Assembly: GCA_015233565.1 (NCBI GenBank)
Contig: JADFXM010000007.1
Location: 124,001 to 188,000 of the forward strand
Length of the DNA: 64,000 nt
Direction: 5' to 3'
DNA from: Candidatus Rifleibacteriota bacterium
GTDB lineage: Bacteria; Muiribacteriota; Ozemobacteria; Ozemobacterales; Ozemobacteraceae
This document shows positions 54,751 through 64,000 of this stretch, piece after piece. The notes under the pieces are model-generated. The model had not been told where the DNA came from, ran no database searches, and saw only the letters and a list, made by a program, of their open reading frames with translations. The translations under genes and the position numbers were made by a program. How positions within the stretch are numbered: the stretch's first letter is position 1; the number at the start of each line of letters is the position of its first letter.

Positions 54751-56537
54751 TTTGCGGGTTTGACCCGTGCAATTCGCAATTTCTGTTCCTCACTCAATTG
54801 TGTTTCAAAAAGTGTTTCAGTTTTAAAAGCATCCATCAGGAATGTTTCCGGGCAGGGTTTGTCATCCTTGTAATTGATTCGTTGGAGGGCCAGGACATCC
54901 TGGAAAAGTTTATACTTTAAATTGATCATTATTCCGTCCGGATTTGCATTAACATAGCCAAAGTTGACTCCGCTGTATCTGAATGGGGTGTACAAGTTGC
55001 TTCGGTCTGAAATCAAAAGTATTTCCTTCCCGGGGTAATTTGCTCTCAAAAACCTTTGGGCCGCTGCGAATTCTCTGAAAAGAAGGATTTCTCTGACCGA
55101 TGAGTTGATACCCGCTCTTGGCCAGGAGTAGAACAAAAGTGCCACGGCGACAAGTATAATCGAACGTCGGAATTTTGTACCATTATCGGTAAGAAAATTC
55201 AGAAAGTAAATCACCGAAAAAACCAAAAACGGAACGTAAAGCAAACCTAACCTGATGGCATATTGAAGAGTAAGGTTTCCCCAATAATACAAAAATAGCA
55301 CAGCGCAATTCAGAAATATGAGGGTAAACGCGGTTCCAAAAAGGGTTAAATTTTTGAGGGAAATTTCCTTCCGTCTTAGGATTAAAAGGACTAGCGCCAG
55401 GAGGAACCCTGAAATGGCGGCGTCAAAAACCACCGGTATCATTCCGTAAGCGGTTTTGGCTCCAGTAAAAAAGGCCCATGCACTTTTAAGATTCGGTATC
55501 AGCCAGATTGTGCTGAAAGGGGGTTTATCTCCTTCCATCTGGAATAATGCCTGACCCCAGGTAGTAAGTCTTTGCCAGACGATAGGGAGAAAAAAAGGCG
55601 GAATTATTATTGTACGCCAACTCAATTGAGGATATTCAGATGAGGGGAGGAATAATGGAACCAGCGGAAGAATTACAATTGCAAAAAGTACGGATTCATA
55701 TCGCACTTGAGACAAAATCAACAAAGTAAGAACAAGAAATTCTGCATCCCGGGCGGTTTTATGTTCCAGGAAGCGCTCTAATGCAATAAAAGCCAGAACT
55801 GCAAAAAGGAGGTTGGGGATCTCAAATCCGCAGGAGGTCATCCACAATACTACCAGCGGAAAAGCTGCAAGAAGTATCACCCCTGCTGTTGCGAGCAGTC
55901 GTGAAAAAAAACGCTCCAAAAACACATAAAAAAACAAGAGTAACAGAAAGGAAGAGATTGCATTGACCACAAAACCGTTGTTGTCGTTATATCCGAAAAA
56001 GCTGTGTGCAAGATACACCAAAAACGGGAATACCACCGGTCGTTTATCGTATTCAGACGAGATTACATTGGTAATTCCTTCATAATAGTACAAAACTTGG
56101 GTTGGGTTGTAAAATTCGTGAAAGTCATACATTGCCTGTGCCATTCCCATTAAATTGGTCTCGTCGGCTAAAATTCTGAATCTGACTGGGCTGGTTAAAA
56201 AAGCGGCTATTGTCAGAACAAGCGCTAATCCAATGGGAAATCCCCTCCGTCGGAAAAAATCGACCAGAGTGTTCCAGGTGCGGGGGATGGAATAGGGAAA
56301 AACAGCTAACCAAGTAAAGAAAGCAATAAAAATGGCATAAAACGCTGTTTTCTGAAAACAGGTGGTCATCTGGGGTTTAGTCAACAAATAAACTCCAAAA
56401 AAACCGGTAGAAAGTATCGAAAGAACAATGAATATAATTTTAGCTCTGCCGGAATTAAGAAATTTTCCAATTTTTTCGGTCAGTGGTGTTATTTTAGCTT
56501 TTCCAGCGTTAAGCAACTTTGCGAATTTTTCGAGCAT
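54747..56537 (-). CDS. GT-C-fold-like polytopic membrane protein (glycosyltransferase 39/ArnT-like)
   Basis: A 596-aa protein with an SD-preceded ATG at 56537. About twelve hydrophobic helices. An acidic motif in the first extracytoplasmic loop, FRILADETNLMGMAQAM, resembles the catalytic loop of lipid-linked sugar transferases. A periplasmic C-terminal domain follows (KEILLISDRSNLYTPFRYSG). The N-terminus has a repeated amphipathic unit (KLLNAGKAKI and KFLNSGRAKI). Such enzymes move sugars from polyprenyl-phosphate donors onto proteins or lipids outside the membrane. Donor and acceptor are unknown. First of a two-gene unit with 54250-54750. Confidence 0.75.
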   Translation of the reverse strand: MLEKFAKLLNAGKAKITPLTEKIGKFLNSGRAKIIFIVLSILSTGFFGVYLLTKPQMTTCFQKTAFYAIFIAFFTWLAVFPYSIPRTWNTLVDFFRRRGFPIGLALVLTIAAFLTSPVRFRILADETNLMGMAQAMYDFHEFYNPTQVLYYYEGITNVISSEYDKRPVVFPFLVYLAHSFFGYNDNNGFVVNAISSFLLLLFFYVFLERFFSRLLATAGVILLAAFPLVVLWMTSCGFEIPNLLFAVLAFIALERFLEHKTARDAEFLVLTLLILSQVRYESVLFAIVILPLVPLFLPSSEYPQLSWRTIIIPPFFLPIVWQRLTTWGQALFQMEGDKPPFSTIWLIPNLKSAWAFFTGAKTAYGMIPVVFDAAISGFLLALVLLILRRKEISLKNLTLFGTAFTLIFLNCAVLFLYYWGNLTLQYAIRLGLLYVPFLVFSVIYFLNFLTDNGTKFRRSIILVAVALLFYSWPRAGINSSVREILLFREFAAAQRFLRANYPGKEILLISDRSNLYTPFRYSGVNFGYVNANPDGIMINLKYKLFQDVLALQRINYKDDKPCPETFLMDAFKTETLFETQLSEEQKLRIARVKPAK

Positions 56538-56598
56538 TCATTTTCTCCTTGAAATAATAGAAGGCAAATATTATACCATACGACCTGAGGGGATGCAT

Positions 56599-56901
56599 CT
56601 AAATTTCATAATCCACTACTGCCCTGGCTTCCCTGATGGTACTAATAAATTCGCTGACTTTCTTATGATCCGGATGATTAATGTATGAGTCGAGCGCCTG
56701 ACGATCATCGAACTCTGAAATCAAGCTCAGATCCATTGCGGCAGGGCCAGTATTCTGAGCAATCCCCAATTCATACTTTCGAATTTGCGGAATCAAAGCA
56801 GGCAAAGTGGCAAGACGGCGTTTTGCTTCTTTGGTATTTTTTTCCGATGAATCACCATTGGCATCTTTTTTAAATTTCCAAAATACGATGTGTCTTAACA
56901 T
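56599..56901 (-). CDS. Dabb (stress-responsive alpha/beta-barrel) domain protein
   Basis: A 100-aa protein from ATG 56901 with GGGAG upstream. It begins MLRHIVFWKFKKDA, the typical Dabb opening, and has SLISEFDDRQALDSYINHPDH, which is highly conserved in the family. Dabb proteins are small dimeric barrels of varied or unknown function. Divergent from the alpha-2-macroglobulin gene. Confidence 0.88.
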   Translation of the reverse strand: MLRHIVFWKFKKDANGDSSEKNTKEAKRRLATLPALIPQIRKYELGIAQNTGPAAMDLSLISEFDDRQALDSYINHPDHKKVSEFISTIREARAVVDYEI

Positions 56902-56937
56902 TTTTTTCTCCCAATTTTTTTTAAATCCCAAAATAAT

Positions 56938-56966
56938 TTGATTCGTTTTAGATCATGTATTATATG
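56938..56966 (+). promoter_or_regulatory. Sigma-70-type promoter candidate of the alpha-2-macroglobulin gene
   Basis: TTGATT (56938-56943) and TATATG (56961-56966), 17-base spacer, 36 bases before the ATG at 57003. Confidence 0.5.
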
Positions 56967-57002
56967 TTAAACTAATTCAACAGAAAAGCAGAGGAGGAAA
57001 AA

Positions 57003-60000
57003 ATGTCGATCTTTTCAAATTTAATTTGTGCATTGATTATTTTTTCATTTGTGGTTTGTCCAGGATTTGCTGCTCCAAATAGCCATGAATGGATTCAAGT
57101 TCAGAAGGCAATTAATGATGGACTTCCACAGACAGCAATCGATAAACTAAATCCGATAATTGAGGAATCATTAAAAAATGGGAAATATGGCGAAGCTGCG
57201 CTTGCCATTTCAAAAAAGATAGTTCTGGAAGGCAACATACAGGGAAATAAAGCCGAAGAAAAAATCGTCAGACTCGAGGCTGAAATCCCCAAACTTGATA
57301 AATCTCTTCAACCGATAATGAAGTGCATCCTCGCGAGATGGTATTGGCACTATTTCCAGCAAAATAACTGGCGATTTATGAATAGAAGCGCCACTGCCGG
57401 ATTGAACGAAAAAGATTTCACCACCTGGGATCTCCCCAAACTATTTGCGAAAATATCAAGTATTTATGATGAAACCCTTGGGAATGAAGATTCCCTACAG
57501 AAGATTTCGGTCACCGAATTTTCTGACATCCTCCAAGCTGGGAATCAACCCATCAAGCTGCGGCCAACCTTGTTTGACTTTTTGGCGCATCAGGCTTTGG
57601 AGTTTTATATGAGCGGAGAGCAAGCTTCAGCTCTTCCACAGGATTCCTTTGAGATGAGTGCCGAGTCGCCAGCTCTTTCAGATACAGAAGCATTCCTTAA
57701 ATGGGAACCTGGTACAACCGATGTTTCCTCTCCCAAATTTAAAGCTCTGAAGCTATTTCAGAAGTTGTTGAAATTTCATTCAGCAAGTAACAACAAAGAT
57801 GGACTTCTCGATGTGGAAATCAAGCGGCTTGAATGGGCCAAAGCTTTCTGTGTCGGAGAGGGCTGCGATGAACGTGCCTTAAAAGCTTTAAAATCCCTGG
57901 CACAAGAATATATAGATTCACCGCTTTCGAGTCTGGCTTTAGCTAAAGCTGCAATGATTCTGATGGGTCAGGGAAAAAACGTTGATGCCTATGCGCTCGC
58001 AAAAGAGGGAGCGGCACGCTTTCCCAATTCAGATGGTGGAAATGACTGTAAAGCTGTAATATCCAATATTGAGAGCAAAGAGCTTGAAGTATCCACCGAT
58101 AGAGTCGCGGGAAAACCTCTTCCCAAGATAAAGATCGGCTATCGCAATATTGATAGTGTACATTTCCGCGTTATTCCGGCCTCATGGAAAAATTTGTTAA
58201 GCAAGAATCGCTATAATCCTGATTATGTTGATTACGATGATCGTCGTCGAATAGTCTCTTCAAAAGCTTTAAAAGAGTGGAAAGTCGATTTGCCCCCAAC
58301 TCCGGATTATTCCAAGCGGACTCAGGAAGTTGACTTCCCGAATCTCGAGCCCGGGTTTTATTACCTGGTGTGCAGTCACAATGATGATTTCACTTTTGAC
58401 AGCAATGCTCTGAGAATTACAGGAGTTTGGGTTTCATCACTTGGGCTGGTTGCACGTGGTCGGGGCGGGCATCTTGATGGATTTGTCCTTGACAATGAGA
58501 CCGGAGATCCCATCCCTGATGCGGTTGTTGAGGGTTGGGCCTACGACTACAATCGTGGTTGGAAAAAAGTTGCCAAGGGAAATACCGATGAAAACGGTAT
58601 TTACAAATTGGAAGAAAGCAAAGGACTATTGGATTTCTTTACTGCCAATAACTCTGACCATGCTCTTTTGGCCATCGTCCATGCTAAAGGCGAAACTCTC
58701 ATGGACGGAGAAGTTTTAAGTTCTTACGCCCGATCAAAGGAAAATCCCGACGAAAGAACCATTTTCTTCACTGACAGGGCAATTTATAGGCCCGGGCAAA
58801 TGATCAATTTCAAAGGAATTGTGGTAAAGGTTGATGCGGAAAAAAATTCCTATGAAATAGTTAAAGAAAGAAATGTAACAGTTAGTTTCAGAGATGTAAA
58901 CAGCCAGGAAATTTCGCAACAGAACTTTACTTCCAATGAATTCGGTTCAATTTCGGGTGTTTTCACAGCCCCCTCCAGCGGTCGACTTCTGGGTGAGATG
59001 CGCCTTGAAGCTATTGGCCCGAATGGAAGTGTGGGTTTCAGAGTTGAAGAGTACAAACGTCCTAAATTCAAAGTTACTGTCAATCCACCTGCCGAGGGTG
59101 GCAAGCTTGGAGAAGACGTTACAGTTGAAGGGGAAGCGATTGCATTCACCGGCGCTGCAATTGACAAAGCAAAAGTAAAATTTCGTGTTACCCGCGAAGT
59201 CCAGATGCCGTGGTGGTGTTGGTGGTTCCGCCCCAAAGCGAATTCACAGGAAATCTCGCATGGTGTTGTTGAAAGCGATAACTCAGGAAAATTTAAAATC
59301 GTTTTCAAAGCCAAACCAGACCTTTCTGTCCCGGAAAAGGACGAACCCAAGTTCGTTTTCAATGTTTCGGCTGATGTAACTGATGGTACCGGTGAGACGA
59401 TATCCGCACAAAATGGAGTTCGGTTGGGGTATTCAGCCTTAGAGATAGACCTGGCTATTCCCGAATGGTGCGTTTCAAAAAATTCCGCACTCGTAAATAT
59501 TACTACAAAAACCCTGGATGGAAAGGGTGTTCCAGCCAACGGAACTGCATTGGTCTATACTTTAACCGGTCCTGCAGCTCCGGTAAAGTGTTCTCTTGAA
59601 GGAGAAGAAGGTGGCAAGGATTCAGGGATTGCGGCATGGGCGACGGCAACAGTAGCCGGAGAAGCGGCTTTTACCGGAGGAATTGATGGAAATGCCTCGG
59701 TTTCTTACGATCTTAAACCTGGTGCATATCGAATAATCGCGAAAAGCCGTGATCGCTATGGCAAGGAAGTGTCTGCTCAGAAGGATTTTATAGTAATTGA
59801 TCCGGAGAGTAAGACTTTTAATGTGGCTATTCCAAACCATTATGTTGCTGAAAATAGTTCAATTGAGCCAGGAGAGACATTCAGAGCTATTTGGGGAACA
59901 GGCTATTCAAAAGGAAGGGCCTGGGTGGAAATCGAGCAGGATGACAAAATTCTTAAATCATACTGGACAAACCCCGGAACGACTCAGCATGTAGTGGAAT

Positions 60001-63000
60001 TTGCGGTTGATGAAGCATTACGTGGTGGTTTTATTGTCCACGTTCTTCAATTGCGGGAAAACCGATTATATGCAAATCAGACGAATGTAACGGTTCCATA
60101 TTCCAACAAAGCTTTGAAGCTGAAATTTGAGCACTTCACTTCCAAGCTTCAACCGGGTCAGGAAGAAACCTGGACAGTGGCCATCAAGGGTCCTGGTGCT
60201 GAGATGAAAGCGGTTGAGATGGTTGCTGCACTTTATGACGCGTCACTTGATGCTTTTGTTGCACATTCATGGCCGACTGGGTTCAACTTTTTCAGGCAGA
60301 ATTATTCCAGTATGGTGCTGCATTTTGCGAATCGGTTGCGCAATTGGGACCACATCGAAAATTCCTGGAACCAATCATGGGGATATTGTACAAGAACCTA
60401 CCATCAATTCCCCTGGGAAGTCATACAGAACTTTTATGGCTATGGATATGCCACGGATGCTTGTTCAAGAGCTGATAGCTTCTCCGGTGGAAAAGGAATG
60501 CCCATGCGGTCTGTAGGCAGAATGATGTCCAAAGTGTCAAAGGATAAGGAAGAATCCGAAATGGCCATGCCGTGCCCTACCGCCGCCCCGATGATGGAAT
60601 GTGCCAAAGCTGATATGGCGGGTGGCTCAGCTCTTGCCGCCCAGGCTCCCGGAGAGGCAAACCTGGCTATGGGTGGTGCCGGTGGCGGAGGAGCTCCTGC
60701 TAAGAAACCTGCTTCACCTGATTTGAGCAAAGTTTCAGCGCGGACCAATTTGAACGAGACCGCTTTTTTCTATCCCCATCTTCAGATTCAGGAAGATGGT
60801 ACGGTAAAGATCAACTTTAAAATTCCTGAAGCGCTCACTACCTGGAAGTTTTTAGGCTTTGCTCATGGCCTGCAATGTGAGGGTGGTGGACTTGTCGGTG
60901 AAACAGTGACTCAAAAAGACCTCATGGTACAGCCTAACCCCCCCAGGTTCATGAGGGAAGGCGATAAACTCTCATTTACTGCAAAGATTACAAATCTGTC
61001 CGGTGAAGTCCAAAAGGGAGCAATCAAGCTTTCAGTGTTTGATCCGGTGACGGAAAAAGAACGAAACTCAGAATTCAGCTTGGATAAAGCCCAGCTGGAT
61101 TTTGAAGTCCCCGCAAAAGAATCCCGTTCCTTTGAATGGAAGCTCGCTGTCCCAGACGGAGCAGGAATTATCGGATACAAAGTTGTAGCCGCATCGGACA
61201 AATTCTCAGACGGAGAATCCGGACAATTTCCGATTCTCTCAAGAAGAATCCTGGTCCGGGAAGCGCTTCCACTCCCAATCAGGGGACCGGAAACAAAGAA
61301 CTTCAAATTCCAGAAGTTAATTGATTCAGCTAAATCCGATACACTCAAGAACGAATCATTAACCGTACAAGTTACTTCAAATCCGGCGTGGTATGCGGTT
61401 CAGGCACTTCCATATCTGATGGAATTTCCTTTCGAATGTTCTGAACAGATTTTCAACAGACTGTATGCAAACAGTCTTGCGAAGCATATCGCCCAATCTG
61501 ATCCCAAGATCAAACGCGTTTTCAAAGCCTGGAAGGAAGACGAAGCGCAGGGTGGAAAAGCTCTTTTGTCCAACCTGGAAAAAAACCAGGAATTGAAAAA
61601 TGTAATGTTGATGGAAACGCCGTGGGTCTGTGAAGCAAAGAATGAAACAGAAGCCAAGCATAGAGTAGGACTACTGTTTGATGACAATATCGTTGATACC
61701 GGTATCAAGAACGCGTTTGACAAATTGTCCAAGTTACAGCTTGACTCGGGTGGATTTTCCTGGTTTCCTGGCGGTCCTCCGGATGAATTCATTACCCTGT
61801 ATATCGTCACCGGGTTTGGCAGATTGCGTCATTTAAAGGTTGATGTTGATGCTGCACCAGCTTTCAAGGCACTCGGTTACCTGGACAACTGGATAGTCAA
61901 AATTTACAACGAAATACTTCGGGATGGGCATCCTGAATTAATGCACATCAATAGTACAATTGCCATGTATCTTTATGGACGTGGATTCTTTTTGAAGGAA
62001 ACTCCAATTCCGGCTCATGCCCAACCTGCCATAAATTATTTCCTGAAACAGGGAAAAGAATATTGGCTAAAACTGGAAAGCAAAATGGCACAGGGCCATC
62101 TGGCCTTAGGTGAAGCAAGATTTGGTGACAAGGAACTTCCCTCTAAAATTTTCGCGAGCCTTAAAGAACGAAGCGTTACTGATCCTGAACTTGGACGATT
62201 CTGGCGCGATGAGGAGTTGTCATTTTACTGGTACAGAGCTCCGATTGAAACTCAGGCACTGATGATAGAAGTGTTTGATGAAATTGGGAATGATGCGGAA
62301 GGTGTCGAAGACCTCAAAGTATGGCTTTTGAAACAGAAACAAACCCAGGATTGGAAGACTACAAAAGCTACAGCCGATGCTATTTATGCTCTTCTGCTGA
62401 GAGGCTCCAATCTTCTTGCTTCCGAAAAACTTGTCAAAATCAGCCTTGGCGGTTCCGAAGTACAACCTGAAAAAGTAGAAGCCGGTACAGGTTTCTACGA
62501 AAAGCGCTATTCAGCTTCTGAAATTAAGCCTCAAATGGGCGAAATCCAGATGACCAAGGAAGACAAGGGAGTTGCGTGGGGTGGAATCCATTGGCAGTAT
62601 CTCGAAGATATGTCCAAGGTTACACCCGCTGAGACAAATCTGAAGCTAAAAAAGACTTTGTTTGTCAAAAAAGACACTACACGCGGGCCTGAAATATCAC
62701 CAGTATCAGGGGCTTTGAAGGTTGGTGATTTGCTTACTGTAAGAATTGAACTCCGGACTGACCGGGATCTTGAATACGTCCATCTGAAAGATCAAAAGGG
62801 ATGTGGACTTGAGCCGGTCGAAGCACTCTCAGCTTTTCGATACCAGGACGGGCTCGGCTACTATCAATCTCCGAAAGACACTGCGACGCACTTCTTCATA
62901 AGTTATATGCCCAAAGGAACATATGTCTTTGAGTATGACCTGAGAGTTGTGCATCGTGGACATTACCAAACCGGAATTTCTGAAATCCAGTGCATGTACG

Positions 63001-63050
63001 CTCCTGAATTTTCAAGTCATTCCGAAAGCTTCTGGCTTGATGCTGAGTAA
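57003..63050 (+). CDS. Alpha-2-macroglobulin family protein
   Basis: A 2015-aa exported protein; GAGGAGG precedes ATG 57003. The signal peptide (about 1-23) ends CPGFAA. No lipobox is seen. A helical, repeat-rich N-terminal part (about 25-370) is followed by macroglobulin domains including the MG2-type IFFTDRAIYRPGQMINFKG. A Met/Ala/Gly-rich flexible stretch (about 1160-1245) could act as bait. Then the conserved FFYPHLQIQEDGTVKINF, and a thioester-type motif PFECSEQ (C1479, Q1482) at the head of the alpha/alpha-toroid. Family members trap proteases in the periplasm. No penicillin-binding-protein 1C partner is adjacent, unlike the enterobacterial pair. Confidence 0.92.
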   Translation: MSIFSNLICALIIFSFVVCPGFAAPNSHEWIQVQKAINDGLPQTAIDKLNPIIEESLKNGKYGEAALAISKKIVLEGNIQGNKAEEKIVRLEAEIPKLDKSLQPIMKCILARWYWHYFQQNNWRFMNRSATAGLNEKDFTTWDLPKLFAKISSIYDETLGNEDSLQKISVTEFSDILQAGNQPIKLRPTLFDFLAHQALEFYMSGEQASALPQDSFEMSAESPALSDTEAFLKWEPGTTDVSSPKFKALKLFQKLLKFHSASNNKDGLLDVEIKRLEWAKAFCVGEGCDERALKALKSLAQEYIDSPLSSLALAKAAMILMGQGKNVDAYALAKEGAARFPNSDGGNDCKAVISNIESKELEVSTDRVAGKPLPKIKIGYRNIDSVHFRVIPASWKNLLSKNRYNPDYVDYDDRRRIVSSKALKEWKVDLPPTPDYSKRTQEVDFPNLEPGFYYLVCSHNDDFTFDSNALRITGVWVSSLGLVARGRGGHLDGFVLDNETGDPIPDAVVEGWAYDYNRGWKKVAKGNTDENGIYKLEESKGLLDFFTANNSDHALLAIVHAKGETLMDGEVLSSYARSKENPDERTIFFTDRAIYRPGQMINFKGIVVKVDAEKNSYEIVKERNVTVSFRDVNSQEISQQNFTSNEFGSISGVFTAPSSGRLLGEMRLEAIGPNGSVGFRVEEYKRPKFKVTVNPPAEGGKLGEDVTVEGEAIAFTGAAIDKAKVKFRVTREVQMPWWCWWFRPKANSQEISHGVVESDNSGKFKIVFKAKPDLSVPEKDEPKFVFNVSADVTDGTGETISAQNGVRLGYSALEIDLAIPEWCVSKNSALVNITTKTLDGKGVPANGTALVYTLTGPAAPVKCSLEGEEGGKDSGIAAWATATVAGEAAFTGGIDGNASVSYDLKPGAYRIIAKSRDRYGKEVSAQKDFIVIDPESKTFNVAIPNHYVAENSSIEPGETFRAIWGTGYSKGRAWVEIEQDDKILKSYWTNPGTTQHVVEFAVDEALRGGFIVHVLQLRENRLYANQTNVTVPYSNKALKLKFEHFTSKLQPGQEETWTVAIKGPGAEMKAVEMVAALYDASLDAFVAHSWPTGFNFFRQNYSSMVLHFANRLRNWDHIENSWNQSWGYCTRTYHQFPWEVIQNFYGYGYATDACSRADSFSGGKGMPMRSVGRMMSKVSKDKEESEMAMPCPTAAPMMECAKADMAGGSALAAQAPGEANLAMGGAGGGGAPAKKPASPDLSKVSARTNLNETAFFYPHLQIQEDGTVKINFKIPEALTTWKFLGFAHGLQCEGGGLVGETVTQKDLMVQPNPPRFMREGDKLSFTAKITNLSGEVQKGAIKLSVFDPVTEKERNSEFSLDKAQLDFEVPAKESRSFEWKLAVPDGAGIIGYKVVAASDKFSDGESGQFPILSRRILVREALPLPIRGPETKNFKFQKLIDSAKSDTLKNESLTVQVTSNPAWYAVQALPYLMEFPFECSEQIFNRLYANSLAKHIAQSDPKIKRVFKAWKEDEAQGGKALLSNLEKNQELKNVMLMETPWVCEAKNETEAKHRVGLLFDDNIVDTGIKNAFDKLSKLQLDSGGFSWFPGGPPDEFITLYIVTGFGRLRHLKVDVDAAPAFKALGYLDNWIVKIYNEILRDGHPELMHINSTIAMYLYGRGFFLKETPIPAHAQPAINYFLKQGKEYWLKLESKMAQGHLALGEARFGDKELPSKIFASLKERSVTDPELGRFWRDEELSFYWYRAPIETQALMIEVFDEIGNDAEGVEDLKVWLLKQKQTQDWKTTKATADAIYALLLRGSNLLASEKLVKISLGGSEVQPEKVEAGTGFYEKRYSASEIKPQMGEIQMTKEDKGVAWGGIHWQYLEDMSKVTPAETNLKLKKTLFVKKDTTRGPEISPVSGALKVGDLLTVRIELRTDRDLEYVHLKDQKGCGLEPVEALSAFRYQDGLGYYQSPKDTATHFFISYMPKGTYVFEYDLRVVHRGHYQTGISEIQCMYAPEFSSHSESFWLDAE

Positions 63051-63222
63051 AAAGGACAAAAGCAAAAATGTCATTGCTGCGTGAAGAAGCTTATGAGACA
63101 CTTGTGTTGAGCAAAGTTGAGGCAAACCAGCTTTCAGGGAAGCCTGTTTTCTCCCGGAAATTAGGATTGTTTCGGCCAGCTCAACATCGGTGCTTCAGTT
63201 AAGATCCAGTGTAAATAAGAAA

Positions 63223-63252
63223 GCCGGTCGCTGAGCGTCGTCGAAGCGGCCG
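63223..63252. repeat. Palindromic CGCTGAG..CGAAGCG repeat
   Basis: GGTCGCT and AGCGGCC can pair (one G-U) around GAGCGTCGTCGA, between the alpha-2-macroglobulin and DUF362 genes. It belongs to the same repeat type as 27327-27370. Confidence 0.5.
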
Positions 63253-63296
63253 TTGAAATGGTTAGCATTTCAGATTGAAAAAAGGGGAAGAAAGAA

Positions 63297-64000
63297 ATGA
63301 AACGCAGAGATTTACTTAAAATTATCGGGGCTTCAGTCATCACCGCAGGAACAGGGTCTTTTTCCAAAGCTTTTGGAAAAGATACACTGGATGGCGTTTC
63401 TGAAAAAGCAAATGAAGCTCTTTCTCAAACGGCATTTCCTGATGTGGTTTGGGTTGAAAATGGGGAACCGGCTCAATTGTTGGCTGCTGCCCTTAAGGAA
63501 ATGGGTGGGATGGGGCGTTTTGTAGCAAAGGGAGATGTTGTTGTCGTAAAACCCAACATCGGTTGGGATCGCTCTCCCGAATTGGCTGCGACAACAAATC
63601 CCGATTTAGTAGGGGAAATCATCAAGGAAGTATTGAACGCGGGCGCCAAAAAAGTGAAAGTGTTCGATCGGACTTGTAATAATCCAAGAAGGTGCTATGA
63701 AAACAGCCAAATTCGTGAAAAAGCTGAAGCGGCAGGGGCGGAAGTTCTGAATATAGATGACTCCAGGTTTACAACTATTGAGCTGAAAAAAGGGGAACTT
63801 CTCAAGGAATGGTCGGTCTACAAAGATTATCTTGAAGCGGATAAGGTAATAAATGTTCCGATTGCCAAACATCATGGCCTGGCCACGCTAACTCTTGGAC
63901 TCAAAAACCTCATGGGCGTCCTTGGAGGGCCTCGTGGCGAAATCCATTCCCCTTTCACAAAGCTTATCGATATCGTTGCCGGAATTCTTCCCACACTGAC
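63297..64000 (+). CDS. DUF362 domain protein with Tat-like signal, 3' end outside the window
   Basis: ATG 63297 follows AAAGGGGAAG. The visible 234 residues begin MKRRDLLKIIGASVITAG, a twin-arginine-type export signal. They continue with the DUF362 hallmarks VVVVKPNIGWDRSPE, ATTNPDLVGEIIKEVLNAGAKKVKV-type region (cited in part), ..INVPIAKHHGLATLTLGLKN.. and NLMGVLGGPRGEIH. DUF362 proteins often carry iron-sulfur clusters in their C-terminal part, not visible here. Function is unproven. Confidence 0.88.
   Translation, partial: MKRRDLLKIIGASVITAGTGSFSKAFGKDTLDGVSEKANEALSQTAFPDVVWVENGEPAQLLAAALKEMGGMGRFVAKGDVVVVKPNIGWDRSPELAATTNPDLVGEIIKEVLNAGAKKVKVFDRTCNNPRRCYENSQIREKAEAAGAEVLNIDDSRFTTIELKKGELLKEWSVYKDYLEADKVINVPIAKHHGLATLTLGLKNLMGVLGGPRGEIHSPFTKLIDIVAGILPTL

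Noticed and set aside
63161-63367. Minus-strand frame of 68 codons between the alpha-2-macroglobulin and DUF362 genes
   Set aside because: It overlaps the DUF362 start and its SD, and includes the palindromic repeat.

Overview
The window looks like the chromosome of a Gram-negative-type, environmental, probably uncultured bacterium. Evidence for an outer membrane includes a C-terminal-Phe beta-barrel-like protein, an RND efflux pump with its periplasmic adaptor, and a giant periplasmic alpha-2-macroglobulin. The density of long sensor proteins (tandem membrane SpoIIE-type phosphatases, double-receiver hybrid kinases, a sigma-54 two-component pair) and the DUF362 and Pit/DUF47 genes recall candidate phyla such as Riflebacteria. 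That placement is inference only. No rRNA, tRNA, CRISPR array or prophage was seen. Base composition is mosaic: the glycogen block (1-5.2 kb) and the kdp block (10.5-20 kb) are clearly GC-richer than the AT-rich DNA around them.

Layout. 1-5.2 kb (minus strand): glycogen branching enzyme, then a PLD-family phosphodiesterase, then a protein with two CBM21-like starch/glycogen-binding modules followed by an endonuclease/exonuclease/phosphatase domain cut by the window edge. 5.9-10.4 kb: a gamma-carbonic-anhydrase-like protein with an internal 36-residue duplication and missing zinc ligands, an unknown exported protein, a metallophosphoesterase and a small unknown protein. 10.5-18.8 kb (minus): a potassium-uptake operon with a 27-aa membrane peptide, kdpF, kdpA, kdpB, kdpC, a frameshifted receiver-like ORF, a stand-alone KdpD sensor module and a separate histidine kinase. 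A barrel-like protein follows at 19.3-20.1 kb. 20.2-22.4 kb: two tiny overlapping ORFs and a frameshifted AAA-ATPase/PD-(D/E)XK protein. 23-27.2 kb (minus): phosphate block DUF47 - Pit - PhoB - PhoR. 27.7-30.3 kb: secreted GH2 enzyme, followed by a MITE-like repeat cluster. 31-37.8 kb: two giant membrane SpoIIE phosphatases. 38-39.3 kb: exported putative zinc protease. 40-45.6 kb: two paralogous hybrid kinases flanking a YkgJ-like protein. 46-53.5 kb: small exported protein, NtrB/NtrC-like pair, then a heavy-metal RND efflux pair behind a strong sigma-54 promoter match. 53.7-64 kb: dual-specificity phosphatase, GT-C-like membrane protein, Dabb protein, alpha-2-macroglobulin and a partial DUF362 protein.

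Two regulatory themes come directly from the DNA. (1) Sigma-54 (-24/-12) promoter matches precede the kdp operon, the barrel-like gene and the RND operon, with a weaker match before a hybrid kinase; a sigma-54 activator is encoded in the window. (2) An 11-bp-periodic direct repeat (GTTAAG/GTTAGA) lies upstream of the Pit/PhoBR block and, twice, in the large gap before the metallophosphoesterase. This is a plausible local Pho box. Two genes appear broken by single-base changes in A tracts, which could be sequence errors, decay or recoding.
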